From NCBI RefSeq assembly GCF_900187565.1, contig NZ_FYED01000019.1, positions 110,025 through 174,024 of the forward strand: a stretch of DNA of 64,000 nt. Reading direction: 5' to 3'. The translations under genes were made by a program, and so were the position numbers. Position 1 is the stretch's first letter; each line of letters begins with the position of its first letter. Below are positions 54,032 to 62,658 of the stretch, one piece after another. The notes under the pieces are model-generated. The model did no database searches and was not told the origin of the DNA. It worked only from the letters and a program-made list of their open reading frames with translations. The DNA comes from Pseudomonas sp. Irchel 3A7. Lineage in GTDB: Bacteria > Pseudomonadota > Gammaproteobacteria > Pseudomonadales > Pseudomonadaceae.

Positions 54032-54469
54032 TCAGGCGAGGGCTTTGAGGGTGGTGTCGATGTGCTGCAACACCGCGGTTTCGCCCTTCTCGCCCCAATA
54101 CAAAGCGATCATTTGTTTGTCGGCTTCGACCTTGTAGACATTACCTGGCAATTTTTCGAAATGATTCAGCAGCACTTGATCATCACAAAGCTCCTGCCAC
54201 TGGTTCACCCACAGACCCGGTGATTTTTGCCAGTAACTCCAGCAGGCAGGCTGGGTGCCGCGTCGTGGCCGGTGGTACTGCGCACACGGGTTTGGCGGTT
54301 CCTGGCCGAGCCAGTGCGGCCACTCCTGAGGCGCCAGTTGCATGGCCAGACCGATGCGCCGCGCCTCCATTCGCAGCGCCATCCGACCACTCTGGTGGCG
54401 GGACGGCCGCAACCATGCCAGGGGGCTGAGCACCACCAGCAGGATTGACACCACTATCCAGACCGTCAT
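54032..54469 (-). CDS. Conserved hypothetical protein with N-terminal membrane helix
   Basis: 145 residues: a hydrophobic N-terminus (VWIVVSILLVVLSPLAWL), then a soluble part rich in Trp and charged residues (HQSGRMALRMEARRIG, WQKSPGLWVNQWQELC). Single-pass membrane protein of unknown role. The start is a plain ATG, and the gene lies divergent from the universal stress gene; PA3016 is a likely counterpart from memory. Confidence 0.75.
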   Translation of the reverse strand: MTVWIVVSILLVVLSPLAWLRPSRHQSGRMALRMEARRIGLAMQLAPQEWPHWLGQEPPNPCAQYHRPRRGTQPACWSYWQKSPGLWVNQWQELCDDQVLLNHFEKLPGNVYKVEADKQMIALYWGEKGETAVLQHIDTTLKALA

Positions 54470-54573
54470 ATCTGTACTCCCGATTCTTGATGGGCGTATT
54501 CAGTCACTTTGAAACCAATACGCTTGAAACCAGCCATACTTACCAATATTGCAATCCTCAGGAGGAGCACCTC

Positions 54574-55014
54574 ATGCCCTACAACCATATTCTGGTCGCT
54601 GTAGATCTAACCGAAGAGTGCGACCCTGTAATCCACCGAGCTCGCGAACTGTCGGTGAGCAATGGCGCGAAATTATCCCTGGTGCACATTGTCGAGCCGA
54701 TGGCCATGGCCTTTGGCGGTGACGTGCCGATGGACCTGTCACAACTGCAACAACAGCAGTTCGATCAGGCCAGGGAGCGCCTCGACCGGTTGATCATGAA
54801 ATACCCGGAGCTCTCCAAGGAATACAGCCACCTGACCTACGGCCAGCCACGCCAGGAAATTCACCACCTGGCCAAGGAGCAAGGTTGCGACATGATAGTG
54901 GTCGGCAGTCACGGCCGGCATGGCCTGGCACTGCTGCTTGGCTCAACCGCCAATGACGTACTGCACGGCGCGCCTTGCGATGTGCTGGCGGTGCGCCTGC
55001 AAAACAAAAGCTGA
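54574..55014 (+). CDS. Universal stress protein (UspA family)
   Basis: 146 residues, standard UspA size and fold. Starts YNHILVAVDLTEE and ends with the ATP-type loop GSHGRHGLALLLGSTAND followed by HGAPCDVLAV. GGAGGAG lies 7 bases before the ATG; the longer upstream frame has no start site. It is one gene, followed by an inverted REP pair and a terminator. Confidence 0.93.
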   Translation: MPYNHILVAVDLTEECDPVIHRARELSVSNGAKLSLVHIVEPMAMAFGGDVPMDLSQLQQQQFDQARERLDRLIMKYPELSKEYSHLTYGQPRQEIHHLAKEQGCDMIVVGSHGRHGLALLLGSTANDVLHGAPCDVLAVRLQNKS

Positions 55015-55025
55015 CAACATTGCCC

Positions 55026-55120
55026 CTGTGGGAGCGAGCCTGCTCGCGAATGCGGTGCAACATTCAACGAGTCTGTTGACTGTCACTCCGCATTCGCGAG
55101 CAGGCTCGCTCCCACACAGG
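55026..55120. repeat. Long inverted REP pair (REPIN)
   Basis: Left arm CCTGTGGGAGCGAGCCTGCT then CGCGAATGCGG, right arm CCGCATTCGCGAGCAGGCTC then GCTCCCACACAGG: the two arms extend past the usual REP by about ten bases on each side and enclose 30 bases. Folded as RNA it would be a near-perfect hairpin of about 30 bp. Confidence 0.9.
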
Positions 55121-55148
55121 CTCTACAGCAGCCTGAAGATTGCATATG

Positions 55149-55185
55149 AAAAGCCCGGCGCCCATCACTGAACGCCGGGCTTTTT
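55149..55185. terminator. Bidirectional terminator between usp and uup
   Basis: AAAAGCCCGGCG and CGCCGGGCTTTTT pair over a 12-base loop, with T-runs on both strands; 15 bases from the uup stop. Confidence 0.92.
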
Positions 55186-55199
55186 CATGACCGGATCAA

Positions 55200-57119
55200 T
55201 CAGGCATCCAGCTCGGCCCAGCGCTCGACCATTACATCCAGTTCAGCCTGCAACTGCGACAGCTGAGCGATCACCGCAGCGGTTTCCGTAGCCGGACGCA
55301 GGTAGAAACCAGCATCCGCCATCTGCGCTTCCACGGCAGCGATCTGCTGCTCCATGACTTCGATCTGCCCTGGCAACGCTTCCAACTCGCGTTGCAACTT
55401 GTAGCTGAGCTTCTTCTTCGCCACCGGCGCTTCGACAGCTGCCGCGACCGGCGCAGGCTCGGCCTTGACCACAGCAGAGTTCAGGTCAGCCTTGCCGGAT
55501 TTGCTTTCGGTCACGCCCAGCAGGCGCGGCGAACCGCCCTGACGCAGCCAGTCCTGATAACCGCCGACATATTCGCGAACCTGGCCTTCGCCTTCGAAGA
55601 CGAGGGTGCTGGTGACCACATTGTCGAGGAATGCCCGGTCGTGGCTGACCATCAGCACAGTGCCATTGAAGGTCAGCAAGACCTCTTCCAGCAGTTCGAG
55701 GGTTTCGACGTCGAGGTCGTTGGTCGGTTCGTCGAGTACCAGCAGGTTCGCCGGCTTGCTGAACAGCTTGGCCAGCAACAGACGGGCACGCTCACCACCA
55801 GATAGCGCCTTGACCGGCGTGCGGGCACGCTGCGGGCTGAACAGGAAGTCGCCGAGGTAGCTCAGCACATGGCGGCTCTGGCCGTCGATATCGATGAAGT
55901 CGCGGCCTTCGGCGACGTTGTCGATCACGGTTTTTTCCAGATCCAGCTGATGGCGCAACTGGTCGAAATAGGCGACGTCGATCTTTGTCCCCTCTTCCAC
56001 TTTGCCGCTGGTTGGCTGCAAGCCGCTGAGCATCAGCTTCAACAGCGTGGTCTTGCCGGTGCCGTTGGCGCCGAGCAGACCGATACGGTCACCGCGCTGC
56101 AAGACCATGGAGAAATCCTTGATCAGGAACGGTCCGCCCGGGTGAGCGAAGCTCACATTCTCGAGCACCATCACCTGCTTGCCGGACTTGTCGGCGGTTT
56201 CCAGCTGAATGTTGGCCTTGCCGGTACGTTCACGACGCTCGCTACGCTCCACGCGCAAGGCTTTCAGTGCACGCACACGGCCTTCGTTACGGGTACGACG
56301 GGCCTTGATGCCCTGGCGAATCCACACTTCTTCCTGAGCCAGACGCTTGTCGAACAGCGCGTTGGCGGTGGCTTCAGCGGCCAGCTCGGCTTCTTTATGC
56401 ACGAGGAAACTGGCGTAGTCGCCGTTCCAGTCGATCAGCCCGCCGCGATCCAGCTCGAGAATGCGGGTCGCGAGGTTTTGCAGGAAGGAACGGTCGTGCG
56501 TGATGAACAGCACGGCGCCCTGGAAATCCTTCAGCGCTTCTTCGAGCCAGGCGATCGCACCGATGTCCAGGTGGTTGGTCGGTTCGTCGAGCAACAGCAG
56601 ATCCGGCTCGGACACCAGGGCCTGGGCCAGCAGGACGCGACGACGCCAGCCACCGGACAACTCGGCGAGGGTCTTGTCGGCCGGCAGTTGCAGGCGGCTG
56701 AGGGTGCTGTCGACCAGGGTTTGCAAACGCCAGCCATCGCGGGCTTCGAGGTCGTGCTGGACGTGCATCAGCTTGTCCAGGTCGGCGTCGGTGACGATGT
56801 TCTGGCTCAGATGGTGGTACTCGGCGAGCAGCGCTCCGACACCGTCCAGGCCTTCGGCCACGACGTCGAACACTGTCCGCTCGTCGGCTACCGGCAATTC
56901 TTGCGGCAATTCGCCGATCTTGAGCCCGGGTGCGCGCCAAACGGAGCCGTCATCGGGCTTCTGGTCGCCCTTGACGAGCTTCATCATGCTGGACTTGCCA
57001 GTGCCGTTGCGGCCGATGATGCACACCCGCTCTCCACGGGCGATCTGCCAGGACACCTTGTCCAACAACGGCATAGCGCCGAAAGCAAGGGACACATCGC
57101 TGAATTTGAGCAGGGTCAT
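55200..57119 (-). CDS. uup: ABC-F ATPase Uup
   Basis: 639 residues, two ABC domains in one chain without membrane helices. Walker A: IIGRNGTGKSS (domain 1) and LLGANGTGKTT (domain 2); signature LSGGWRRR and LSGGERAR; the linker has Arg-rich sequence. The C-terminal coiled coil (about 560-639) is typical of Uup. Family members act on ribosomes or branched DNA, and the exact role is unsettled. ATG at 57119 with GGAGA 6 bases upstream. Confidence 0.93.
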   Translation of the reverse strand: MTLLKFSDVSLAFGAMPLLDKVSWQIARGERVCIIGRNGTGKSSMMKLVKGDQKPDDGSVWRAPGLKIGELPQELPVADERTVFDVVAEGLDGVGALLAEYHHLSQNIVTDADLDKLMHVQHDLEARDGWRLQTLVDSTLSRLQLPADKTLAELSGGWRRRVLLAQALVSEPDLLLLDEPTNHLDIGAIAWLEEALKDFQGAVLFITHDRSFLQNLATRILELDRGGLIDWNGDYASFLVHKEAELAAEATANALFDKRLAQEEVWIRQGIKARRTRNEGRVRALKALRVERSERRERTGKANIQLETADKSGKQVMVLENVSFAHPGGPFLIKDFSMVLQRGDRIGLLGANGTGKTTLLKLMLSGLQPTSGKVEEGTKIDVAYFDQLRHQLDLEKTVIDNVAEGRDFIDIDGQSRHVLSYLGDFLFSPQRARTPVKALSGGERARLLLAKLFSKPANLLVLDEPTNDLDVETLELLEEVLLTFNGTVLMVSHDRAFLDNVVTSTLVFEGEGQVREYVGGYQDWLRQGGSPRLLGVTESKSGKADLNSAVVKAEPAPVAAAVEAPVAKKKLSYKLQRELEALPGQIEVMEQQIAAVEAQMADAGFYLRPATETAAVIAQLSQLQAELDVMVERWAELDA

Positions 57120-57333
57120 GAGCTTCTCCAAAAACCGGGCGCGCATTCTACCTGAATCGAGGCTTCAGAAGGCCGGCAATTTCACTGTCGGAGCACTCTG
57201 CACTACAAATGTTGCGAACTGATGCAGACAGGTCCGCAAAGCTTTCGCCCGCTGCTGGCAAAAGGCTAAGCTACGGATAATTCAGTGTTGGGCATCGCCA
57301 GCACTTGTCATGGTTTTTCTGTCCGGACGTCTC

Positions 57334-59262
57334 ATGCGCAGTCGCCTTCTTAATCTTTTGTCCTGTTTTTTACTATCTGCCGCTGCCGTTCATTCCGCCC
57401 AGGCGGTGGACCTGTCCACCCAACGCCAATATTACGATGAAGCCAAGCGCGCCCTGGCCAAGGGCGATACCGGCCCGTATTTCCGATACAGCCAGGCCCT
57501 GGCCGATTATCCGCTGGAGCCGTACCTGGCGTATGACGAGCTGACCGCGCGACTGAAAACCGCGAGCAATGCCGAAATCGAAAAATTCCTCGCCGAACAC
57601 GGCGACCTGCCCCAGGCCAACTGGATGAAGCTGCGCTGGTTGCGCTGGCTGGCCGATCGCGGCGACTGGGCGACCTTCGTCAGGTATTACGACCCCAAAA
57701 TGAATTTCACTGAACTGGACTGCCTGAACGCGCAGTACCAGATCAGTCACAACCTCAAGTCCGAAGGCTACGCCAACGCCAACAAGCTCTGGCTGACCGG
57801 TAAATCCCAGCCCGAGGCCTGCGACGCCTTGTTCGGCATGTGGGCCGCCGAAGGCCAATTGACCGAGCAGAAACGCTGGGAGCGCGCCAAACTCGCCGCC
57901 CAGGCGCGCAACTACCCGCTGGCCAACAGCCTGGTCAACGGCCTGACCACCCTCGCCCCCCGTGGTCGCCTGTTGATCGACGTGGCGCAAAAACCCGAAC
58001 TGCTCAACAACCCTTCGCGCTTTACCCCGGCGGACGAGCCGATGTCGGATGTGGTCAGCCTTGGCCTGCGCCGTCTGGCCCGTCAGGACCCGGACAGGGC
58101 CATGGCGCTGCTCGACGGTTATGCCAGCAGCATGCACTTTTCCCGCGACGAAAAAGTGGCGATCGCCCGGGAAATCGGCTTGACCCTAGCCCGCCGTTTC
58201 GACAGCCGCGCGCTGGACGTGATGACCAAGTACGACCCGGAACTGCGCGACAACACCGTGTCCGAATGGCGCCTGCGCCTGCTCCTGCGCCTGGCCCGCT
58301 GGGACGATGCCTACCAGCTGACCCGCCGCTTGCCCCAGGATCTCGCCACTACCAACCGCTGGCGCTACTGGCAGGCCCGCAGCCTGGAACTGGCGCAGCC
58401 GCAGAATCCGGAAGCGCAAACCCTCTACAAGAACCTTGCCCGTGAGCGCGACTTCTATGGCTTCCTCGCCGCCGACCGTTCGCAATCGCCCTATTCACTG
58501 ATCAACAAACCACTGGTGCTGAGCCCGGCGACCATCAACAAGGTGCGCAACACCCCTGGCATACGCCGCGCCCTGGAGTTTCATGCACGCGGGCAGATCG
58601 TCGACGGTCGCCGCGAGTGGTACCACGTCAGCCGGCACTTCAGCCGCGACGAGATGGTCGCCCAGGCAAAACTGGCCTATGACCTGAAATGGTATTTCCC
58701 GGCGATCCGTACCATCAGCCAGGCACAGTACTGGGACGATCTGGATATCCGTTTCCCGATGGCTCACCGCAATACCCTGGTGCGCGAAGCCAAAAATCGC
58801 GGCCTGCATTCGAGCTGGGTGTTCGCCATTACCCGTCAGGAAAGTGCCTTCATGGACGACGCCCGTTCCAGCGTCGGCGCCAGTGGCCTGATGCAACTGA
58901 TGCCTGCGACTGCCAAGGAAACCTCACGCAAATTCAGCATTCCTTATGCGTCGCCGCAGCAATTGTTCGAACCGGACAAGAACATCCAGCTCGGTGCCGC
59001 CTACCTGAGCCAGGTCCACAGCCAGTTCAACGGCAACCGTGTCCTCGCCTCTGCCGCCTACAATGCCGGTCCCGGACGTGTTCGCCAGTGGCTGCGCGGC
59101 GCGGATCATTTGAGTTTCGACGTGTGGGTGGAAAGCATCCCGTTCGACGAAACCCGCCAGTACGTGCAGAACGTACTGTCGTACTCGGTGATCTACGGCC
59201 AGAAACTCAACTCACCACAACCGCTGGTGGATTGGCATGAGCGGTATTTTGACGATCAGTGA
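57334..59262 (+). CDS. slt: Soluble lytic murein transglycosylase
   Basis: 642 residues. Signal peptide at residues 1-24 (AVHSAQA), a long superhelical repeat region, then the SLT domain with catalytic Glu in RQESAFMDDARS near residue 503, SASGLMQLMPATA and AYNAGPGRVRQWL. Cleaves glycan strands, making anhydromuropeptides. An ATG 8 codons earlier is in frame; the shorter gives a better signal peptide. It converges with a broken fic gene, sharing a terminator. Confidence 0.94.
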   Translation: MRSRLLNLLSCFLLSAAAVHSAQAVDLSTQRQYYDEAKRALAKGDTGPYFRYSQALADYPLEPYLAYDELTARLKTASNAEIEKFLAEHGDLPQANWMKLRWLRWLADRGDWATFVRYYDPKMNFTELDCLNAQYQISHNLKSEGYANANKLWLTGKSQPEACDALFGMWAAEGQLTEQKRWERAKLAAQARNYPLANSLVNGLTTLAPRGRLLIDVAQKPELLNNPSRFTPADEPMSDVVSLGLRRLARQDPDRAMALLDGYASSMHFSRDEKVAIAREIGLTLARRFDSRALDVMTKYDPELRDNTVSEWRLRLLLRLARWDDAYQLTRRLPQDLATTNRWRYWQARSLELAQPQNPEAQTLYKNLARERDFYGFLAADRSQSPYSLINKPLVLSPATINKVRNTPGIRRALEFHARGQIVDGRREWYHVSRHFSRDEMVAQAKLAYDLKWYFPAIRTISQAQYWDDLDIRFPMAHRNTLVREAKNRGLHSSWVFAITRQESAFMDDARSSVGASGLMQLMPATAKETSRKFSIPYASPQQLFEPDKNIQLGAAYLSQVHSQFNGNRVLASAAYNAGPGRVRQWLRGADHLSFDVWVESIPFDETRQYVQNVLSYSVIYGQKLNSPQPLVDWHERYFDDQ

Positions 59263-59283
59263 TCCAGTTATGAGGCGCTAACT

Positions 59284-59316
59284 AAAAATGCCCGCATCGT
59301 GTGATGCGGGCATTTT
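59284..59316. terminator. Bidirectional terminator downstream of slt
   Basis: AAAAATGCCCGCATC and GATGCGGGCATTTT pair over GTGT, 22 bases after the slt stop; T-runs on both strands. Confidence 0.93.
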
Positions 59317-59334
59317 CATGAGTACCCAAAACGT

Positions 59335-60218
59335 CTACAGAGACTTCAACCCTGCAGCGAATTGATAGCCATGGGTTGTCAGGCGATATTTTTGCGTAGG
59401 ACTGTTGGGCGCCCCTGGATCAGTCATCTCAATCAAACCTGCCGCCAGTGCCGGCTTGAGGTAGTTAGCCCGGAACGTCGCCTTGTGTGCCAGCCCGACC
59501 TCAGCCATCAACTCGCTGACCTTGAGAGGGCTGCCGCCACCAAACACCAAAAGCAGCTTCGTTACTTGGTCGGTTACTTGATCGGTTACTTGGTCGGTCA
59601 TTGATTTGCCACCGATCGCTTCCGACAGCGCCTGATTCAACGCTTTAAGCATGAACTCAACAAAAGGTGTCGATTCAGCTAACTGATCTGACGCCGACAA
59701 TACTGCGTAATACGCATCCTGCTGATCTCGAACAACTGCCTCGACAGGCATAAAAGCCAACACTGCTCGCCATTGACTCAGGATCAATGTCTGCCAGAGC
59801 CGCCCCATACGTCCATTGCAGTCGGCAAAGGGATGGATGAATTCGAACTCGTAATGGAAGACACAACTGATAATCAGCGGGTGCCAATCAGAAGTGCCAA
59901 CCCACGCCAACAAATCATCCATCAGATGCCCAACGCGACTCGGGGGAGGCGCCATATGGACCAGTTGCTCACCGCGGTAGATACCAACGCCGGATTGACG
60001 ATACTGCCCGAAGTCATCAATCAAACCGTGCATCAGCAGCCTATGAGCCTGCAGCAGGTCAGCTCGACTGTTCGGCCGCCACTACGATTGCCACGTCGCA
60101 ATTGCGGTGTCTGCCGACTGTCTTCCCCAGCCGAAAGCTGACCAATCTGTTCGCTGATCTCGGCAATCAACGCCAGTATTTTCGTGGTCAGGGTCAACGG
60201 CGGTTGATAGCGACTCAT
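59335..60218 (-). pseudogene. Fic/DOC family AMPylator, internally deleted and frameshifted
   Basis: Two frames together make a class-II Fic protein. The N-terminal part (from 60218) reads SRYQPPLTLTTKILALIAEI then LRRGNR; after 60084 the frame changes and the remaining part reads WRPNSRADLLQAHRLLMHG and onward to the C-terminus. About 45-55 residues that normally connect these parts, including the inhibitory helix (S/T-x3-E-N/G), are missing. The FIC motif is HPFADCNGRMGR, with Cys where Gly is usual, so catalysis would be weakened even if expressed. The C-terminal part (from ATG at 60033) is a 232-residue open frame with a winged-helix tail and the repeat TDQV x3. Confidence 0.82.
59563..59600 (-). 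repeat. Three-copy 12-base tandem repeat in the fic remnant
   Basis: ACTTGGTCGGTT-type unit repeated three times with single changes, encoding TDQV-TDQV-TDQV. Such TDQV repeats occur in this Fic subgroup as I recall; slippage could vary copy number. Confidence 0.7.
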
Positions 60219-60286
60219 ATCCTCATCCAGGCTTGCAACTCGGGTCGACATAATGCCCGATCGTGGCTGCATACAGCAGCCATCTT

Positions 60287-62062
60287 TCACGCCGCCTCAT
60301 GCCCATCACTGAACTGCAACGCCGCCAACCGCGCATACAACGCATTACCGGCAATCAACTCCTGATGTGTACCCACCGCCACCAGCTTGCCTTGATCCAT
60401 TACCGCGATACGGTCGGCGTTTTTGACCGTCGCCAGGCGATGGGCGATGACCAGGGTGGTGCGGTTTTTCATCAAGCTCGGCAAGGCCTGCTGAATCAGG
60501 TGCTCACTTTGGGCATCGAGGGCGCTGGTGGCTTCGTCGAGCAGCAGGATGGGGGCATCAACCAGCAGTGCCCGGGCGATGGCCAGGCGTTGGCGCTGGC
60601 CACCGGACAAACCCAGGCCACCGTCACCCAAGTGCGTTTGGTAACCGTTGGGCATGGCTTCGATGAAGTCATGGGCGTAGGCAATTTTTGCCGCTTCCTG
60701 AACCTGCGCCAAGGTCGCCGTCGGATTGCCGTAGCGGATGTTGTCTTCAATGCTGCCGAAAAACAGCGCCGGGGTTTGCGAAACCAGGGCGAAACAGCGA
60801 CGCAAGTCCAATGGATCAAGGCGGGTCAGTGGTACACCATCCAGCAAAATGCGCCCTTCAGCCGGGTCATAAAAACGCAGCAACAAGTCATACACCGTCG
60901 ACTTGCCGGCACCGGATGGCCCGACCAAGGCCAGGGTTTCGCCGGCCCTGACTGTCAGATTCAAGCCATCGACCGCGTAGCTTTCGGGACGTGACGGGTA
61001 AGAAAAACGCACATCCTGCAGCAGCAGATCGCCCTTCACCCGCGTGGGCAAGGTCACCCGATCGGTGACCGGTGGCAGGATTATGTTTTCCGAGCGCAGC
61101 AATTCGGCGATCCGCTCCGCCGCGCCGGCCGCGCGCTGCAACTCGCCAATCACTTCGCTCAAGGTGCCGAACGCACTCCCCACAATCAGGCTATAGAAGA
61201 CAAACGCCGCCAGTTCGCCTGCGGAGATCCGCCCGGCAATCACATCCATGCCGCCAACCCAGAGCATGACGCCCACCGCGCCCAACACCAGTACGATCAC
61301 CAGGGTAATCAGCCAGGCCCGCTGGAAAATACGCTTGCGCGCGGTATCGAACGCCTGCTCCACGGTCACGGCAAAACGCCGCTCGTCCTGGCTCTGATGG
61401 TTGTAGGCCTGCACGGTCTTGATCTGCCCAAGGGTTTCGGAAACGTAACTGCCGATGTCGGCAATCCGGTCCTGACTCAGGCGCGACAGGTTACGAACGC
61501 GGCGACCGAAGATCAGGATCGGCGCGATCACCAGCGGCAAGGCGACCACCACGATGCTGGTGAGTTTGGGGTTGGTGATAAACAGCAGGATGATCCCGCC
61601 GATCACCATCAGCAGATTGCGCAAGAACATCGACAGTGAAGAGCCGATCACCGATTGCAGCAACGTGGTGTCGGCGGTCAGTCGTGACTGGATTTCGGAG
61701 CTGCGGTTGTTCTCGTAGAAACCCGGATGCAGATAAATCAGATGATTGAACACCTGGCGACGGATGTCGGCGACGCAGCGCTCGCCGATCCACGACACCA
61801 GGTAAAAACGCGAAAAAGTGCCAACCGCCAGACCGATCACCAACAGCATGAACAAGCCGATGGACTGGTTGAGCAGGTGCGGCGATTGGGTCATGAAGCC
61901 CTGATCCACCAGCAAACGAATGCCCTGCCCCATGGACAGGGTAATGCCCGCCGTGACGACCAGCGCGAGCAAGGCACCGAAAGCGTGCCAACGATACGGC
62001 GCGATGAAACGGCTGGCGAGGCGAATCGCACGGCGGTGTCGAACAGAGAGCATTGGCATCAT
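60287..62062 (-). CDS. ABC transporter, fused permease and ATPase (MsbA-like exporter)
   Basis: 591 residues. Six membrane helices (about 20-300, with AADTTLLQSVIG, HPGFYENNRSSEIQSRL) then an ATPase with Walker A LVGPSGAGKST near residue 380, signature LSGGQRQR near 484 and Walker B ILLLDEATSALD. The exporter layout suits lipid or drug export; substrate unknown. The start at 62062 is ATGATG with a poor ribosome site; ATG two codons on is equally plausible. It lies next to the fic remnant and 251 bases from the small PA1571-like gene. Confidence 0.9.
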   Translation of the reverse strand: MMPMLSVRHRRAIRLASRFIAPYRWHAFGALLALVVTAGITLSMGQGIRLLVDQGFMTQSPHLLNQSIGLFMLLVIGLAVGTFSRFYLVSWIGERCVADIRRQVFNHLIYLHPGFYENNRSSEIQSRLTADTTLLQSVIGSSLSMFLRNLLMVIGGIILLFITNPKLTSIVVVALPLVIAPILIFGRRVRNLSRLSQDRIADIGSYVSETLGQIKTVQAYNHQSQDERRFAVTVEQAFDTARKRIFQRAWLITLVIVLVLGAVGVMLWVGGMDVIAGRISAGELAAFVFYSLIVGSAFGTLSEVIGELQRAAGAAERIAELLRSENIILPPVTDRVTLPTRVKGDLLLQDVRFSYPSRPESYAVDGLNLTVRAGETLALVGPSGAGKSTVYDLLLRFYDPAEGRILLDGVPLTRLDPLDLRRCFALVSQTPALFFGSIEDNIRYGNPTATLAQVQEAAKIAYAHDFIEAMPNGYQTHLGDGGLGLSGGQRQRLAIARALLVDAPILLLDEATSALDAQSEHLIQQALPSLMKNRTTLVIAHRLATVKNADRIAVMDQGKLVAVGTHQELIAGNALYARLAALQFSDGHEAA

Positions 62063-62199
62063 CCAGATGGGAGCAATTGACAGGTTTACCCTACACCGCT
62101 CAATGGAGTGGAACTTGGTAAATCACAATGAGTCAGGTTAATTATGACCGTAAACACGAGGGCCTAGACGCTATTGGTCTAAAGTCCGGGTGGCAAGGA

Positions 62200-62231
62200 G
62201 GCGGCATTTCTGGTGGACTGGTGTTGCCGCC
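62200..62231 (+). other. Hairpin in the leader of the PA1571-like gene
   Basis: GGCGGCA (62200-62206) and TGCCGCC (62225-62231) form a 7-bp stem with an 18-base loop, 83 bases before the start. No terminator tract follows; could be an RNA leader element. Confidence 0.35.
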
Positions 62232-62313
62232 ATGAAACGATCGCAGGGAGTTGTCACGACCCGGTCACCTGGCGGTTCTACAGTAAGCACACAACCTGAT
62301 GAGGAGACAGGCC

Positions 62314-62490
62314 ATGTCCTTAAACAGCAGCGATGTCACCGTTCCAGTGATCCGCCCGAAACGAGATGAGTCTCTGGATTGCTCGATTGTGGATGAGAAG
62401 GGCCGCGAAATACCGATCACTGAAGAGATGATCCAGAAAGCCTGCCGCGACCTGGAAAAACGATTGGTCAAGCCTGCCGAACAAAAGTGA
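62314..62490 (+). CDS. PA1571 family small protein (58 aa)
   Basis: A small, charged protein: SLNSSDVTVPVIRPKRDES, then SIVDEKGREIPITEEMI, ending CRDLEKRLVKPAEQK. The pattern C-x-I-V-D-E-x-G-R-E-I-P-I-T-E matches the PA1571 family by memory; no function is known. GAGGAG lies 8 bases before the ATG at 62314. A Rho-independent terminator follows within 20 bases, so it is a complete single-gene unit. Confidence 0.85.
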   Translation: MSLNSSDVTVPVIRPKRDESLDCSIVDEKGREIPITEEMIQKACRDLEKRLVKPAEQK

Positions 62491-62510
62491 TATAGCCACC
62501 GTCTTCTTGA

Positions 62511-62536
62511 CCCGGCCCTGGTTGGCCGGGTTTTTT
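62511..62536 (+). terminator. Intrinsic terminator after the PA1571-like gene
   Basis: CCCGGCC and GGCCGGG pair over a six-base loop, followed by six T. Confidence 0.93.
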
Positions 62537-62570
62537 ATGGGTGTTTGCTGGAAGATTTGTGGGGCGGCCA

Positions 62571-62646
62571 TTCGCGAGCAGGCTCGCTCCCACAGAAGAT
62601 CAGTCAGCGCCACAGACCCACTGTGGGAGCGAGCCTGCTCGCGAAG
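62571..62646. repeat. Inverted REP pair
   Basis: TTCGCGAGCAGGCTCGCTCC then CACAG on the left and its inverse on the right, separated by about 25 bases, directly beside the pdxB stop. Confidence 0.9.
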
Positions 62647-62658
62647 GGGCCAACTCGG

